Position numbers and translations under genes: made by a program. Under the pieces are notes generated by a model. The model had not been told where the DNA came from and did no database searches. It was given only the letters and a program-made list of their open reading frames with translations. From UBA5614 sp034678545 (GTDB lineage Bacteria > Cloacimonadota > Cloacimonadia > Cloacimonadales > Cloacimonadaceae), in assembly GCA_034678545.1 (NCBI GenBank), contig JAXDBS010000032.1, positions 1 through 64,000 on the forward strand: DNA of 64,000 bases, in the 5' to 3' direction. This document shows, piece after piece, positions 35,420 to 43,800 of the stretch (positions are counted from its first letter, which is position 1; every line of letters starts with the position of its first letter).

Positions 35420-37759
35420 TTATTCCATAAAGGTGGTTATCCTGTAGAACACTCCCGATCCGGTCAGGGGGTAGCTTGGATTCATGGAAAAACTGGTGGA
35501 GCCTGTAGATATTATATCAAAAGGCCCGTACACCGAATCGGTGCTTTTGTACAGACGCCAGACTGCCCCTTCATAGGGAAACTCACCATGCAACTGATAA
35601 CTTGCTCCGTCCGAACTCAGGCTGATGCTCAGTTCCGGAGGTAGAAGTGTGCTGCTCCAGAAAACACGACTGTAGGGATCGTTCTCAAACAGCGCACCGC
35701 TGAAAGAACCCGCAGACTGGACGAAGTGCACGCTGCCCGCATTGTTTGTCTTGGTGACATTATAGTTGCAGCCGCCTGTGTTGGCAGGAAAGTTTTCTCC
35801 GTAGACCAGGATATCCCGGTCGCAATTGGCTGTCAGCAAAGTACCGCCGTTCGCCCCGTTGCGGAAGGTGCAGTTCTTCAGAATGGCATATGTCCCGAAG
35901 CTGCAGCCCGGCATCAGCTGGACGCCGTTGGCACCCATGTATTCGAAAATCGTGTAGTGGGCATAGATCATGCCGTAGACGATCAGGTTATAGTTACCTG
36001 TGGCTCCGGCCCTGCTTACGGAGCAGGGATTGTCCTGACCGCCGATAAAGTTCAGGCTGCCTGTTGAGTTCAAGGTAAAAGTTCTGTTCGGTGCAATAAA
36101 AAGTGACGCCCCGTTATAGAAATACATCAAGCCCGACACCTGGCAATCCTGGTAGAGATAAAGGTCGTACAAGCCGCTGAAGCCAAATATTCCTGACGTT
36201 ACACTCAGCGTTCCCTGCACTGACAGGTCTCTGTCAATAACATCCACATAGACACTGTTTGAGGATTTTTCCACGCTCAGGTTATCCACTGAATTGGGAG
36301 GGCTGAAAACACAATTTTCAGAACCCGTTAAGTGAATCGTCCCGCCGCTGATGGGCCAGTCCTGTCTGTAGAAATAGAGATTCCCGTCCACGTAGAGGCT
36401 ACCTGACGACATGGAGCCCAGGGATCCCGTATTAAACATCAGATCAGATTCAGTCAGCCAGAGGTCTCCGGCAATGTTCAAAGTGCCGCCGTTATCAACA
36501 TAAAGATTGTGGTCTGAACCGATGAAGTGGGCCGTCCCGCCTGCCAGGACGCTGAGCGTGCCTGTAATGTGCTGATCAGCCCCGGAAATATCCGTATGAT
36601 TGTAAGTACCTGCTACAATGATGGTTCCCTCAATGTAATCGTACTGCCAGTTTGTGGTCAGGCTGCCCAGGATATTCAGGGTTCCCGTGTTCAGTGATAA
36701 CAAAGCGGCAGAAACTGTCTTGTCTGCCTCTATCACCAATTCTCCTGCAGTCTTTTGATTGCTCATGCCGTGAAACTCTTGGTCAGTCATTACTATGGAC
36801 GTTCCGGTTCCCACGAATGCGACCCAACCCGCCCCGCTTGAGAAACCTGACTCGCCTGCGATATTATTCCAGTTGCCGTAGAGGTAAATCATTTGAGAGC
36901 CGGAATCCAGCGTGCCGGAATTGATTGTTAAGTTTCCCCTCACAGTCAAAAGGGTGTTCTGAATAACGGATGCACCGGCATCCTTTTCAACGATAAAATG
37001 ATAGAAATAATCTAAACTTCGCAGGGAAACAGTAGAATTAGCTGAACCCATGAGTTTCACGATTCCTATATCGAAAGTCAGTGATCCTGCTGATCCCACG
37101 CTGATGTTGCCGTAGATGGTCAGCGTTGAGTTGACGATTGTGCTCAGTGCGCATGAGCTGTTCACAATGAGGGATCCCATCAGGGTCAGGCTGCCGGTCC
37201 CGGCATCGCGCTGGCAGAAGGCGCCTTCGATGTAAATGTCTCCCAGCGTAGTGTTGGCGAAGGTGTTGATGTTGGCATTGGGGCCAGTGAACCTGAATCT
37301 TCCGCGGTTGGGGTTGACATTGCTGCCGGCGTAGCAGACCAGGCCGTCGGCTATGTGGAACTCTGCCCCGCTAAAGGATATCGTAAGGGTGGAACCGCTC
37401 TGGAACAGCAGGTCGTCGCCGATGTAGAGGTCAGCGTTACTGTTGTTAAAGGCCAGGGACCCGTAACAGTTCAGGTCTCCCGCCACGGTCAGGCTTCCGT
37501 CCACGGTAAGGCTGGTGGAAGCCTGCATGGCCACGGAATTGCAGGTGCCGGAAATAGTGTTGCTTATGTAGGGGTAGTTTGTCAGGCCGGTGGGAATGAT
37601 CACGTCCTCGTCGGATAGGGGTGCATGACCCTGGCTCCAGTTAGAGCCCAGGTACCAGGCGGTGCCGGCACTGCCGTCCCAGGTGTTGGTCACGCATTGA
37701 ACGGAAAGGGGCAGGCTGAAAATAACGAGAGAAAAAGAGATTAAGGCATAGCGTTTCAT
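35420..37759 (-). CDS. Secreted autotransporter/adhesin-like repeat protein
   Basis: The 779-residue secreted protein starts with a signal peptide (MKRYALISFSLVIFSLPLSV). It then has a start typical of surface repeat proteins: NTWDGSAGTAWYLGSNWSQG and PLSDEDVIIPTGLTNYPYIS. The long middle is made of right-handed beta-helix-like repeats rich in GSLTVxGDLNxYGSL, LTIYGNISVGSAGSLTF and GTLNILGSLTT. The last part has an Ig-like strand pattern (LSISLSSDGASYQLHGEFPY) but no FlgD-type sorting domain with an NPxP motif. The start at 37759 has AAGGAGG 6 bp upstream; a longer open frame to 37885 is not supported. It ends 87 bp from the convergent MutL-like gene. Confidence 0.8.
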   Translation of the reverse strand: MKRYALISFSLVIFSLPLSVQCVTNTWDGSAGTAWYLGSNWSQGHAPLSDEDVIIPTGLTNYPYISNTISGTCNSVAMQASTSLTVDGSLTVAGDLNCYGSLAFNNSNADLYIGDDLLFQSGSTLTISFSGAEFHIADGLVCYAGSNVNPNRGRFRFTGPNANINTFANTTLGDIYIEGAFCQRDAGTGSLTLMGSLIVNSSCALSTIVNSTLTIYGNISVGSAGSLTFDIGIVKLMGSANSTVSLRSLDYFYHFIVEKDAGASVIQNTLLTVRGNLTINSGTLDSGSQMIYLYGNWNNIAGESGFSSGAGWVAFVGTGTSIVMTDQEFHGMSNQKTAGELVIEADKTVSAALLSLNTGTLNILGSLTTNWQYDYIEGTIIVAGTYNHTDISGADQHITGTLSVLAGGTAHFIGSDHNLYVDNGGTLNIAGDLWLTESDLMFNTGSLGSMSSGSLYVDGNLYFYRQDWPISGGTIHLTGSENCVFSPPNSVDNLSVEKSSNSVYVDVIDRDLSVQGTLSVTSGIFGFSGLYDLYLYQDCQVSGLMYFYNGASLFIAPNRTFTLNSTGSLNFIGGQDNPCSVSRAGATGNYNLIVYGMIYAHYTIFEYMGANGVQLMPGCSFGTYAILKNCTFRNGANGGTLLTANCDRDILVYGENFPANTGGCNYNVTKTNNAGSVHFVQSAGSFSGALFENDPYSRVFWSSTLLPPELSISLSSDGASYQLHGEFPYEGAVWRLYKSTDSVYGPFDIISTGSTSFSMNPSYPLTGSGVFYRITTFME

Positions 37760-38291
37760 TTTATCCTCCTTGGACCGGGTAATGAGAATATCTTTCTGCT
37801 GAATTGTATTTGTGAAGGGGGGAAAAATACGGTCCTGCTTCTGCCCGGGCCGGAGTTGCTGCAGTCTCCTCCAACCGGCCGGCACACATGGACCATCTTC
37901 AGAAAAACATAAGCAATGCCATACATTAGAGCTCCTTATAACTAATTAATCTATAAGGTTTTAAGCGGCATCTTCAAGGTCCGTGCTTAATTATCTCTAT
38001 TTGCCAACCGCGCTTATGGTTGTCAAGCTGTATATTTAGAAACAAGCTTTTCGCCATGCGAAGGAACTGCTTTTCCGCGGGAAATCAACCTTGCTTCCGA
38101 CTCCCTGCCGAAACTGCCGATCTGCTGAAGATCAGATACAGGCTGCCAAACGGAAGATTGTGCTCCATAACTTCCCGGCTGTTCTAACAGAGGGATCTCG
38201 TTCCGGAGCGGCGGCCGAGGCACATCCCCCTTGACGGATAGATTGCGAGGATAAAAGTATTACCAGATTATCAATATGCAGGGGAGGCAGC
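37760..38291. other. 532-bp intergenic gap, no supported gene
   Basis: Short open frames here (such as 38023-38223 minus) show no family features and lack a ribosome-binding site. A small inverted repeat CCTTATA/TATAAGG lies at 37934-37940 and 37952-37958. The divergent promoters of the adhesin-like gene and of the plus-strand fragment at 38292 should lie here, but none is clear. Confidence 0.5.
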
Positions 38292-38504
38292 ATGAAACCC
38301 GCTTTATCAATCATTGACCTGCAGAAACAGTATTATGATACAAGTCCAACCGCACAGCCGGAGAGGGATAAAGCCATTCCTTACATCAACGCCGCCGCGG
38401 ATTTTTTCAGAGCAAATATCCCATCGAAAAAAAACCTCAATTCGGTTTTTCGCAGACAGGTCAGATTCTGTTCGGCTGATGACTCTATTAAGCTACGATT
38501 TTAG
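38292..38504 (+). pseudogene. Truncated isochorismatase-family (cysteine hydrolase) remnant
   Basis: The 70-codon open frame starts MKPALSIIDLQKQYYD and continues KAIPYINAAADFFRAN. This matches the first 45 or so residues of isochorismatase-like hydrolases, in which the first aspartate (here D9 of IIDLQ) belongs to the catalytic triad. A good ribosome-binding site (GGGGAGG) lies 5-6 bp before the ATG. After FFRAN the similarity stops and the sequence becomes low-complexity; the lysine and cysteine of the triad are absent and the protein is about one third of normal length. It is most likely a gene start left behind by a deletion. A small functional peptide cannot be excluded. Confidence 0.5.
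38430..38450 (+). terminator. Weak stem-loop within the isochorismatase remnant
   Basis: AAAAACC/GGTTTTT forms a 7-bp stem with loop TCAATTC. The T run lies inside the stem, and the stem is AT-rich, so termination would be weak. It coincides with the point where similarity to isochorismatase ends. Confidence 0.3.
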
Positions 38505-38610
38505 AATTCAGGTTTAAGCGTTACATGAATGCTTCGGCAGTTAAAAGAATTAAATTCATGATATATTATGTATATGCATATAAAATATTGTAATACGGCT
38601 TAAATAATAC

Positions 38611-38640
38611 TTGACAACCAAGAGAAGTTCCTGTTATTTT
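38611..38640 (+). promoter_or_regulatory. Sigma-70-like promoter
   Basis: TTGACA at 38611 is followed after 18 bp by TATTTT at 38635, preceded by TG (extended -10). The likely transcription start would be about 25 nt before the ATG at 38671. It is the best-looking promoter in the window and would drive the beta-helix protein gene and the following gene. Confidence 0.5.
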
Positions 38641-38670
38641 GAAATCATTTATTACCCAATGGAGGCAAAC

Positions 38671-39684
38671 ATGAAAAAGGCCATTTTTTTGGCTGCGCTG
38701 TTTTTTGCAGCTTCACTTTCCTGCACTACCTGGATCGTGAACAACATGCCCGATACCGATCCGGATTTCACTTCAATTTCAGATGCCATTATCGATGTAA
38801 GAGTTGATAACGGTGACACATTGTACGTATGCGGTTCGAATACGCCTTATGCCGGATTTGAACTAAACAAAAGTCTTACCATTATCGGCACAGGTTTTTT
38901 CCTGACTGAGAACCCCCACACCCAAGCCTTTCCGTGCAGCTCGTACATTAACGGTCAGATCAATTTCGTATTTGGTTCGGCAGGATCAGTGCTGACAGGA
39001 GTGATGGTAAGAAACATAAATATCAATGCCGATAATATTACCATCAAACGGAATTATCTTTATGTGGCAAGCGACCCGTGTGATTTAATAATGATCAACA
39101 GCGGTGTACACTACTTATACATCATACAGAACTATTTGTATAACAGCTCAATTTATGGAAACTGCTGGCTGATTTATGCAGCTGGAATGAATGATCCTCT
39201 CTACATCAGCAATAATATATTCGTGAACAAAACAAACAACACCTTAGGTATTAGTTCAACCTCGTCTGCTACCATCGAGAACAATGTGTTTTATGCAGAG
39301 TCAGGGGCTGGCACTGTTTCAATCTACTATACCGTGTTTCAAAACAACATTATGCGGAGTGGGACTTTTTACAATATTTACGGTAATGAGGTTAACTACA
39401 ATATTGGTAACAATAATCAGTTTGGCACGGAGGATGGGAATCAAAATGTTTCTGATATGTCCACAGTGTTCGCGCTTACCGGCTCCACCGACGGCATATA
39501 CCATCTGGCTAGTGGTTCTCCGGCCATCGGAGCCGGCACTGACGGCGACGACTGCGGCTGCTATGGCGGGCAGGAACCCTATGTGCTGTCCGGGATGCCG
39601 GACGGGGTGCCATCCATTTACGATTTCAACTCACCCGGATCGGGCTTTTCCTTCCCTGTGCAGATCAAAGCCCATTCCCACTGA
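38671..39684 (+). CDS. Secreted parallel beta-helix protein
   Basis: The 337-residue protein has a signal peptide (MKKAIFLAALFFAASLSC). The lipobox-like ASLSC could also direct lipidation. It then has a pectate-lyase-like parallel beta-helix: PDFTSISDAIIDVRVDNGDTLYV at the start, followed by NITIKRNYLYV, YIIQNYLYNSS, YISNNIFVNKTNNT and IENNVFYAES, with asparagine ladders. The N-terminal layout (duration/event text SDAI...GDTLYV) is the common start of right-handed helix repeat proteins. No catalytic residues of a polysaccharide lyase are evident. GGAGG lies 6 bp before the start. It precedes the next secreted protein by 15 bp. Confidence 0.8.
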   Translation: MKKAIFLAALFFAASLSCTTWIVNNMPDTDPDFTSISDAIIDVRVDNGDTLYVCGSNTPYAGFELNKSLTIIGTGFFLTENPHTQAFPCSSYINGQINFVFGSAGSVLTGVMVRNININADNITIKRNYLYVASDPCDLIMINSGVHYLYIIQNYLYNSSIYGNCWLIYAAGMNDPLYISNNIFVNKTNNTLGISSTSSATIENNVFYAESGAGTVSIYYTVFQNNIMRSGTFYNIYGNEVNYNIGNNNQFGTEDGNQNVSDMSTVFALTGSTDGIYHLASGSPAIGAGTDGDDCGCYGGQEPYVLSGMPDGVPSIYDFNSPGSGFSFPVQIKAHSH

Positions 39685-39699
39685 GGAGGGAGGCGGATA

Positions 39700-40671
39700 A
39701 TGAAAAACGCGTTAATGATAGGCGCGGTTTTCCTGGTGGCGTGGGGGATTTGTTCTATATATGCTGATACTTCACCACCGACCAGGAATGCGGACATCGC
39801 TTGCTTTCAATATCATTGGAATGATTATAACCCAGCCTATTCACTTGTCTATCCTGTTACACCTGGTGCAAGTATTGATGAGGATTTCATTATAAGCGTA
39901 TCAACCCTGCCCCCGGGACCTAACATCCTGCACATCAGGGCGGTGAGCAGTGACGGCATACCGGGCATACCTTTCCACAAGTGGTTTTATAAGAGTGAAG
40001 AAGAAGAAATGTTTCCTGTCTCCTCATTGGAGTACTGGATAGATGACGACCCCGGGGTGGGCAATGCCACAACAGCAAGTTTCAATCATCCCTCCACAGA
40101 TGTCCAGCAGCCTTTTCTTGTGAGCATCTTCGACTACTCTGTGGGGCTGTACCAACTGGGTTTCAGAGTTAAGAACACAAACGACGAGTGGAGCCAGACC
40201 TTCTACCGCAGGATCTACCGGCCTCCCGTTCCTCTTTTACCAGACGTAGTTAATATCACGGGTTATTTCGTTGACCAGGACGGCAACGCAACTGATTCAT
40301 ATGACATTAGCGTTATAGATCCTGATTCGCTGATAATTGTTGCCGGTGAGTTTCCCCTGACGGATTTAAGCGAGGGGAACAATTACAAACTCCACGTTTA
40401 TGTCACTTCCAGCGAGGATATCAAGAGCCAGGAATACATTACGCCTTTAACGGTCAATTGGACACCCTCAGAGCCAATAAGTGAAATTGACGGACTGCAC
40501 TTCACATTTTCTTGGGGTGCTGTTATTGGAGCCGATTACTATGAAGTATACGGTCTGGACGAACCGGGGGGTGTATCCGTATTGCTTGGAACAACAACAG
40601 AAACACATTGGACAGACCCTGAGCCAACTTCTTTTAAACGCTTTTATTATGTAGTGGCGGTGTGTTCATAA
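39700..40671 (+). CDS. Secreted protein with YWIDDDPG motif and fibronectin-like domain
   Basis: The 323-residue protein has a signal peptide (ALMIGAVFLVAWGICSIYA). The motif LEYWIDDDPGVGNATTASF at about 111-129 occurs in large secreted proteins of FCB bacteria, often repeated. A segment similar to it in the preceding strand region (TLPPGPNILHIRAVSSDG) suggests two Ig-like units. The C-terminus (EIDGLHFTFSWGAVIGADYYEVYG) is fibronectin-III-like. There is no FlgD-type sorting domain, so the protein looks truncated relative to its relatives or belongs to a different sorting class. AGGAGG lies upstream of the ATG. Function unknown. Confidence 0.75.
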   Translation: MKNALMIGAVFLVAWGICSIYADTSPPTRNADIACFQYHWNDYNPAYSLVYPVTPGASIDEDFIISVSTLPPGPNILHIRAVSSDGIPGIPFHKWFYKSEEEEMFPVSSLEYWIDDDPGVGNATTASFNHPSTDVQQPFLVSIFDYSVGLYQLGFRVKNTNDEWSQTFYRRIYRPPVPLLPDVVNITGYFVDQDGNATDSYDISVIDPDSLIIVAGEFPLTDLSEGNNYKLHVYVTSSEDIKSQEYITPLTVNWTPSEPISEIDGLHFTFSWGAVIGADYYEVYGLDEPGGVSVLLGTTTETHWTDPEPTSFKRFYYVVAVCS

Positions 40672-40848
40672 GGGAAAGAAAATAACTGCAAGATGAGGAG
40701 GGACTAAATCCCCTTGGCAGAACTATCATTTCTATTTTCAAATGATGGCAAGGCTTTCTGAAAGCATAGTTCGCTGCCTGGGAGGCAGGTTGCCGGCAAG
40801 ATCGTCCTGATAAGGTAATCTGACCGGCACGGGAAGGTTTACGCCTTT

Positions 40849-42009
40849 TCAGCCCCGGGCGGTGCTGAAGTAACTGCAGCCTTTTTCCTGCAACAGCGCC
40901 AAAGCGTCCGGCAGGGAGGCGTTCAGGGCGCTGCCGGCCGCGCCGGTGCAGAAGGGACAGGCGTGCAGGTCGCCTTTGCTGTCCACATACAGGTAGCGGT
41001 TGCCGGCGCCGAAGCAGCCCTGCCGCCGCTGGTGGTAGCCGGTGTACTCCACCAGGGGCAGGTTTTGATAAGCCTTGTCAGTCAGCGTTTGCAGGTAAAA
41101 ATTCCGCAGGATGGCGATTTGGCCGGCGTCCAGTTCGATGTCCCTGCCCTTGAAATGCCCCGCCTGGCGCGGCTCCAGAATCCTGATCAGGCCTGCGCCC
41201 AGGTCATTGGCCAGCGTTAGGTATTTGTCCAGGTTTTCCCGGGAGACGAATTCCCGGCGGGCGCAGAGGGAGAGGGCGGTGGCCAGTCCGGCCCGGGCAG
41301 AGTTTTTCACCGCCCGGGTCACCCAATAAAAGGATTGGTCATTCCTGCGGTAGTCATTGTGCGCTTTTTCCTGCCAGTGGTCGAGGCTGATGACTGCTCC
41401 TGTGAGGCCGGCCCGTTTCAGGGCCAGCGCTTTTTCCGGGGTCAGGCCAAAGCCTGAGGTCAGGATCCAGAGATCGGAATCCGGCCGGGCGCTTTGCAGC
41501 AGCCTGAGCAGGTCGTCATAGCGGGAGAGCGGTTCCCCGCCGCTGAATTCGATGCTGCCCACGCCGTGGGCCTGAAACCTGCGCAGGATGGTTTCCAGTT
41601 CCCGGTAGCTGAGCAGCTCCCCGGCGGACAGATTGTCCCATTCGTAGCAGTGGTCGCACTGCAGCGGGCAGCGGCTGGTGATGGAAAAGATCAGCGTGTG
41701 CAGGCGCGGATGCCCTTCCCGGCTGGGCAGCGCCTTCTTCAGCTCATTGTCGGCGAAGAGGTCAAAGGCAGCCGAAGGCCAGCCGGGAGTGGCAATGGAC
41801 CAGAAGTATCTGCCCCCCGCCCTGTAGATTTTACGGTTGACCGGGCGGCCCAGGATCTCCTGTTTCTTCGTCAGCAAAGCTTTGAGGGCGCGCCGGGCCT
41901 TGAGCGGATCCCGGTAAATGCGCAGCGCCCGGCGCAGGATGCCCAGCTGCAGCCTGAACTGGACCAGCCTGCAGCGCCGGCCAGTGACCAATCCCGGGAG
42001 TGAACTCAT
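40849..42009 (-). CDS. Radical SAM protein with SPASM-like C-terminus
   Basis: This is a radical S-adenosylmethionine enzyme of about 386 residues. The cluster motif CPLQCDHC (Cys114, 118, 121) gives the CxxxCxxC signature. It is followed by IEFSGGEPLSRYDDLL, the GGE motif for SAM, and by VISLDHWQEKAHND. The C-terminal GCFGAGNRYLYVDSKGDLHACPFC has the spacing of a SPASM/Twitch auxiliary cluster, with a third cysteine in the latter pair. Members modify peptides or act in anaerobic biosynthesis. The start at 42009 was taken as the first Met that does not overlap the neighbour; the ribosome-binding site is weak. It lies 10 bp downstream of a lipoprotein gene, so the two are probably cotranscribed. 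Confidence 0.85.
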   Translation of the reverse strand: MSSLPGLVTGRRCRLVQFRLQLGILRRALRIYRDPLKARRALKALLTKKQEILGRPVNRKIYRAGGRYFWSIATPGWPSAAFDLFADNELKKALPSREGHPRLHTLIFSITSRCPLQCDHCYEWDNLSAGELLSYRELETILRRFQAHGVGSIEFSGGEPLSRYDDLLRLLQSARPDSDLWILTSGFGLTPEKALALKRAGLTGAVISLDHWQEKAHNDYRRNDQSFYWVTRAVKNSARAGLATALSLCARREFVSRENLDKYLTLANDLGAGLIRILEPRQAGHFKGRDIELDAGQIAILRNFYLQTLTDKAYQNLPLVEYTGYHQRRQGCFGAGNRYLYVDSKGDLHACPFCTGAAGSALNASLPDALALLQEKGCSYFSTARG

Positions 42010-42019
42010 CTGGGAATCT

Positions 42020-43600
42020 TCAGTCCTGCCGTTTGATCTGCTTTTGCAGTTGGAGGAACTGCTCGCTGGAGAACTGTCCCATCCGGCCCGCCCGCCTGAA
42101 TTTCTCCAGGTAGGCAAGGTCCGGCGCTCCGGAGGTCTCGCGCAATACTTCGTAGTGACCCTTGGCGTGCAGGAAAAAGGAGCGGTTGCAATCTGCCCGT
42201 GCGGGCACCGCGGCAAATGTCAGTTCCGCTGCGTTGCCGGTCTCAGGCATCACGTAATAGTCTTTATCGTCGGCGGTCAGGGCCGCCTTGATATCCCTGC
42301 CCTTTTCATCTGAAGCGGCGGCCGGCGCCAGGGTCTGTCTTTGCAATATCTCGTTGGCGGAGCAGTCCAGCCCCACCCGGTCCAGGTCCCAGAACAGGGT
42401 GCCCCATTCCAGTTTGAGATTGATGGTGTCGCCCTGCAGGCCGGACAGGTCAAGCTGGAGAACCATCTCGCGGTCCGCCATCGGCCCCGGCAGGTTGAAA
42501 TAGTCCGCGAACTCCCATTTTTTACCTTTCCGGACATACACGGAGAGCGGGATCCCCTGCTGCAGCGACCAGTTGGCCCGGCCGGACGGGGGCGCCTGTT
42601 TCTGCTTTTCGTACCACTGCTGGTATTTGTCGCCGAACTTATCAAAGAACTGCGCCATGGTGTAATCCAGCCAGATCGTGTTTTTACCCGCCAGCACGAG
42701 CTTGGCCTGCCGCGCGTCAGGCGGCCGGGCAAAGCTGAGAAAGAGCTCGTCCCTGCTCTGCTTTTTACTGGTGACGGCGTCGCCCAGGTAGCGCAGGCTG
42801 TCCTTTTCGGCCAGTTGGGGCAGCAAATCCGGCACGCCTTGGGACCAGGCTTTGAGAGGTTTCCGCAGGTTCCGCAGGGTGTGGCAGTTGCCGTATTTGT
42901 CGAGCAAAACCTGAGTGCCCAGCGGATGGTCCACCACTTCCAGCCCGGCCAGGTTGGTGCTCTGGATCTCGCGCACCTCATTGGTGATCCTGATCTTGTA
43001 GGAACCGTCCGCCGGCTGCAGTTGCGGCAGTGGCAGCCAGTCGTGCCTTTCCAGGCTGGGCAGGATGGCGCCGCTGTAGATCTCGCCCGCGAACCTGTAA
43101 TCCGCGCCGTCAAATGCATAAATGAACGGGCAGGAAGTCCCCTTGGTCAGGAGCACGATGAGCATGACCACGCCGTAAGCCAGGGCCGCGCCCACCAGGC
43201 CTCCGAACACGGAAAATGCGATGGTCTTGGCCAGGTCGAAGTCATACACCTCCAGGCGGCTGATTTCCTCTATGGGAAGCGACACTGTCTGCGGCAGGTC
43301 TTGCGGCAGCTTGAAATCGGCATTCATGTAGAGCCTGACCACCTGGCGCTTTTTGTTGTAAGGCTTGAACTCGGTGTAGCGCTTGACTCTGCCGGTGACT
43401 GTGCTGTCCGTCACCACCGGCTCGGACATGTAAAGGTCGCTGGTTTTGCTCCCCAGCTTGATGATCTGCAGGTAGCGGTCCTCGACGCCGGCCAGGTTAT
43501 CTTTGGTTGTCCGCACCGGTTTGAAGGAATAGCAGGAATTGAGCAGCAGCCCGACCAGGGCGGCCGCCACCAGGCGCATGAAACTTTGCTTGAACCACAT
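42020..43600 (-). CDS. Lipoprotein with internal membrane helix, unknown family
   Basis: The 526-residue protein has a lipobox (LLLNSC at about 18-23) and then a beta-rich region. A hydrophobic helix follows at about 128-155 (TIAFSVFGGLVGAALAYGVVMLIVLL). Directly after it comes the block CPFIYAFDGADYRFAGEIYSGAI and LERHDWLPLP, a motif that recurs in uncharacterised FCB proteins. The remainder has IRITNEVREIQSTNLAGLEVVDHP and a C-terminal repeat-like sandwich. No enzyme motif was recognised. It may anchor the following radical SAM gene's product or its substrate, but that is only from proximity. A gap of 200 bp with an 11-bp array separates it from the next gene upstream. Confidence 0.72.
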   Translation of the reverse strand: MWFKQSFMRLVAAALVGLLLNSCYSFKPVRTTKDNLAGVEDRYLQIIKLGSKTSDLYMSEPVVTDSTVTGRVKRYTEFKPYNKKRQVVRLYMNADFKLPQDLPQTVSLPIEEISRLEVYDFDLAKTIAFSVFGGLVGAALAYGVVMLIVLLTKGTSCPFIYAFDGADYRFAGEIYSGAILPSLERHDWLPLPQLQPADGSYKIRITNEVREIQSTNLAGLEVVDHPLGTQVLLDKYGNCHTLRNLRKPLKAWSQGVPDLLPQLAEKDSLRYLGDAVTSKKQSRDELFLSFARPPDARQAKLVLAGKNTIWLDYTMAQFFDKFGDKYQQWYEKQKQAPPSGRANWSLQQGIPLSVYVRKGKKWEFADYFNLPGPMADREMVLQLDLSGLQGDTINLKLEWGTLFWDLDRVGLDCSANEILQRQTLAPAAASDEKGRDIKAALTADDKDYYVMPETGNAAELTFAAVPARADCNRSFFLHAKGHYEVLRETSGAPDLAYLEKFRRAGRMGQFSSEQFLQLQKQIKRQD

Positions 43601-43685
43601 AAGGCCTCCCGGAACCCTTTAATACTCTATGTTACATTTTCTCATTTCAATCAGGTCCGCTGTCCGTCCCCTGGTTTTTCCCTGC

Positions 43686-43769
43686 CATCATTGTTTTACC
43701 ATTGCTATACCACTGCGGTACCATTACGGTCAAAGTCCGTAATGATACCGCAATGGTCAAGCGATAGCA
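43686..43769. repeat. Inverted array of seven 11-bp units (43.7 kb copy)
   Basis: Plus-strand units start at 43686 (CATCATTGTTT, degenerate), 43697 (TACCATTGCTA), 43708 (TACCACTGCGG) and 43719 (TACCATTACGG), all 11 bp apart. Minus-strand units start at 43747 (TATCATTACGG), 43758 (GACCATTGCGG) and 43769 (TGCTATCGCTT), again 11 bp apart. The centre folds as CATTACGG/CCGTAATG, then a mismatch and GCGGTA/TACCGC. The unit CCATTACGG is shared in part with the 14.1 and 57.1 kb copies. Confidence 0.85.
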
Positions 43770-43800
43770 GCGGAATGCACCAAAGGGCGGGCACGGGGAT

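Noticed and set aside
35420..37885. Longer start for the adhesin-like protein
   Set aside because: The extra 42 residues precede a normal signal peptide and lack a ribosome-binding site; AAGGAGG sits before the internal Met at 37759.
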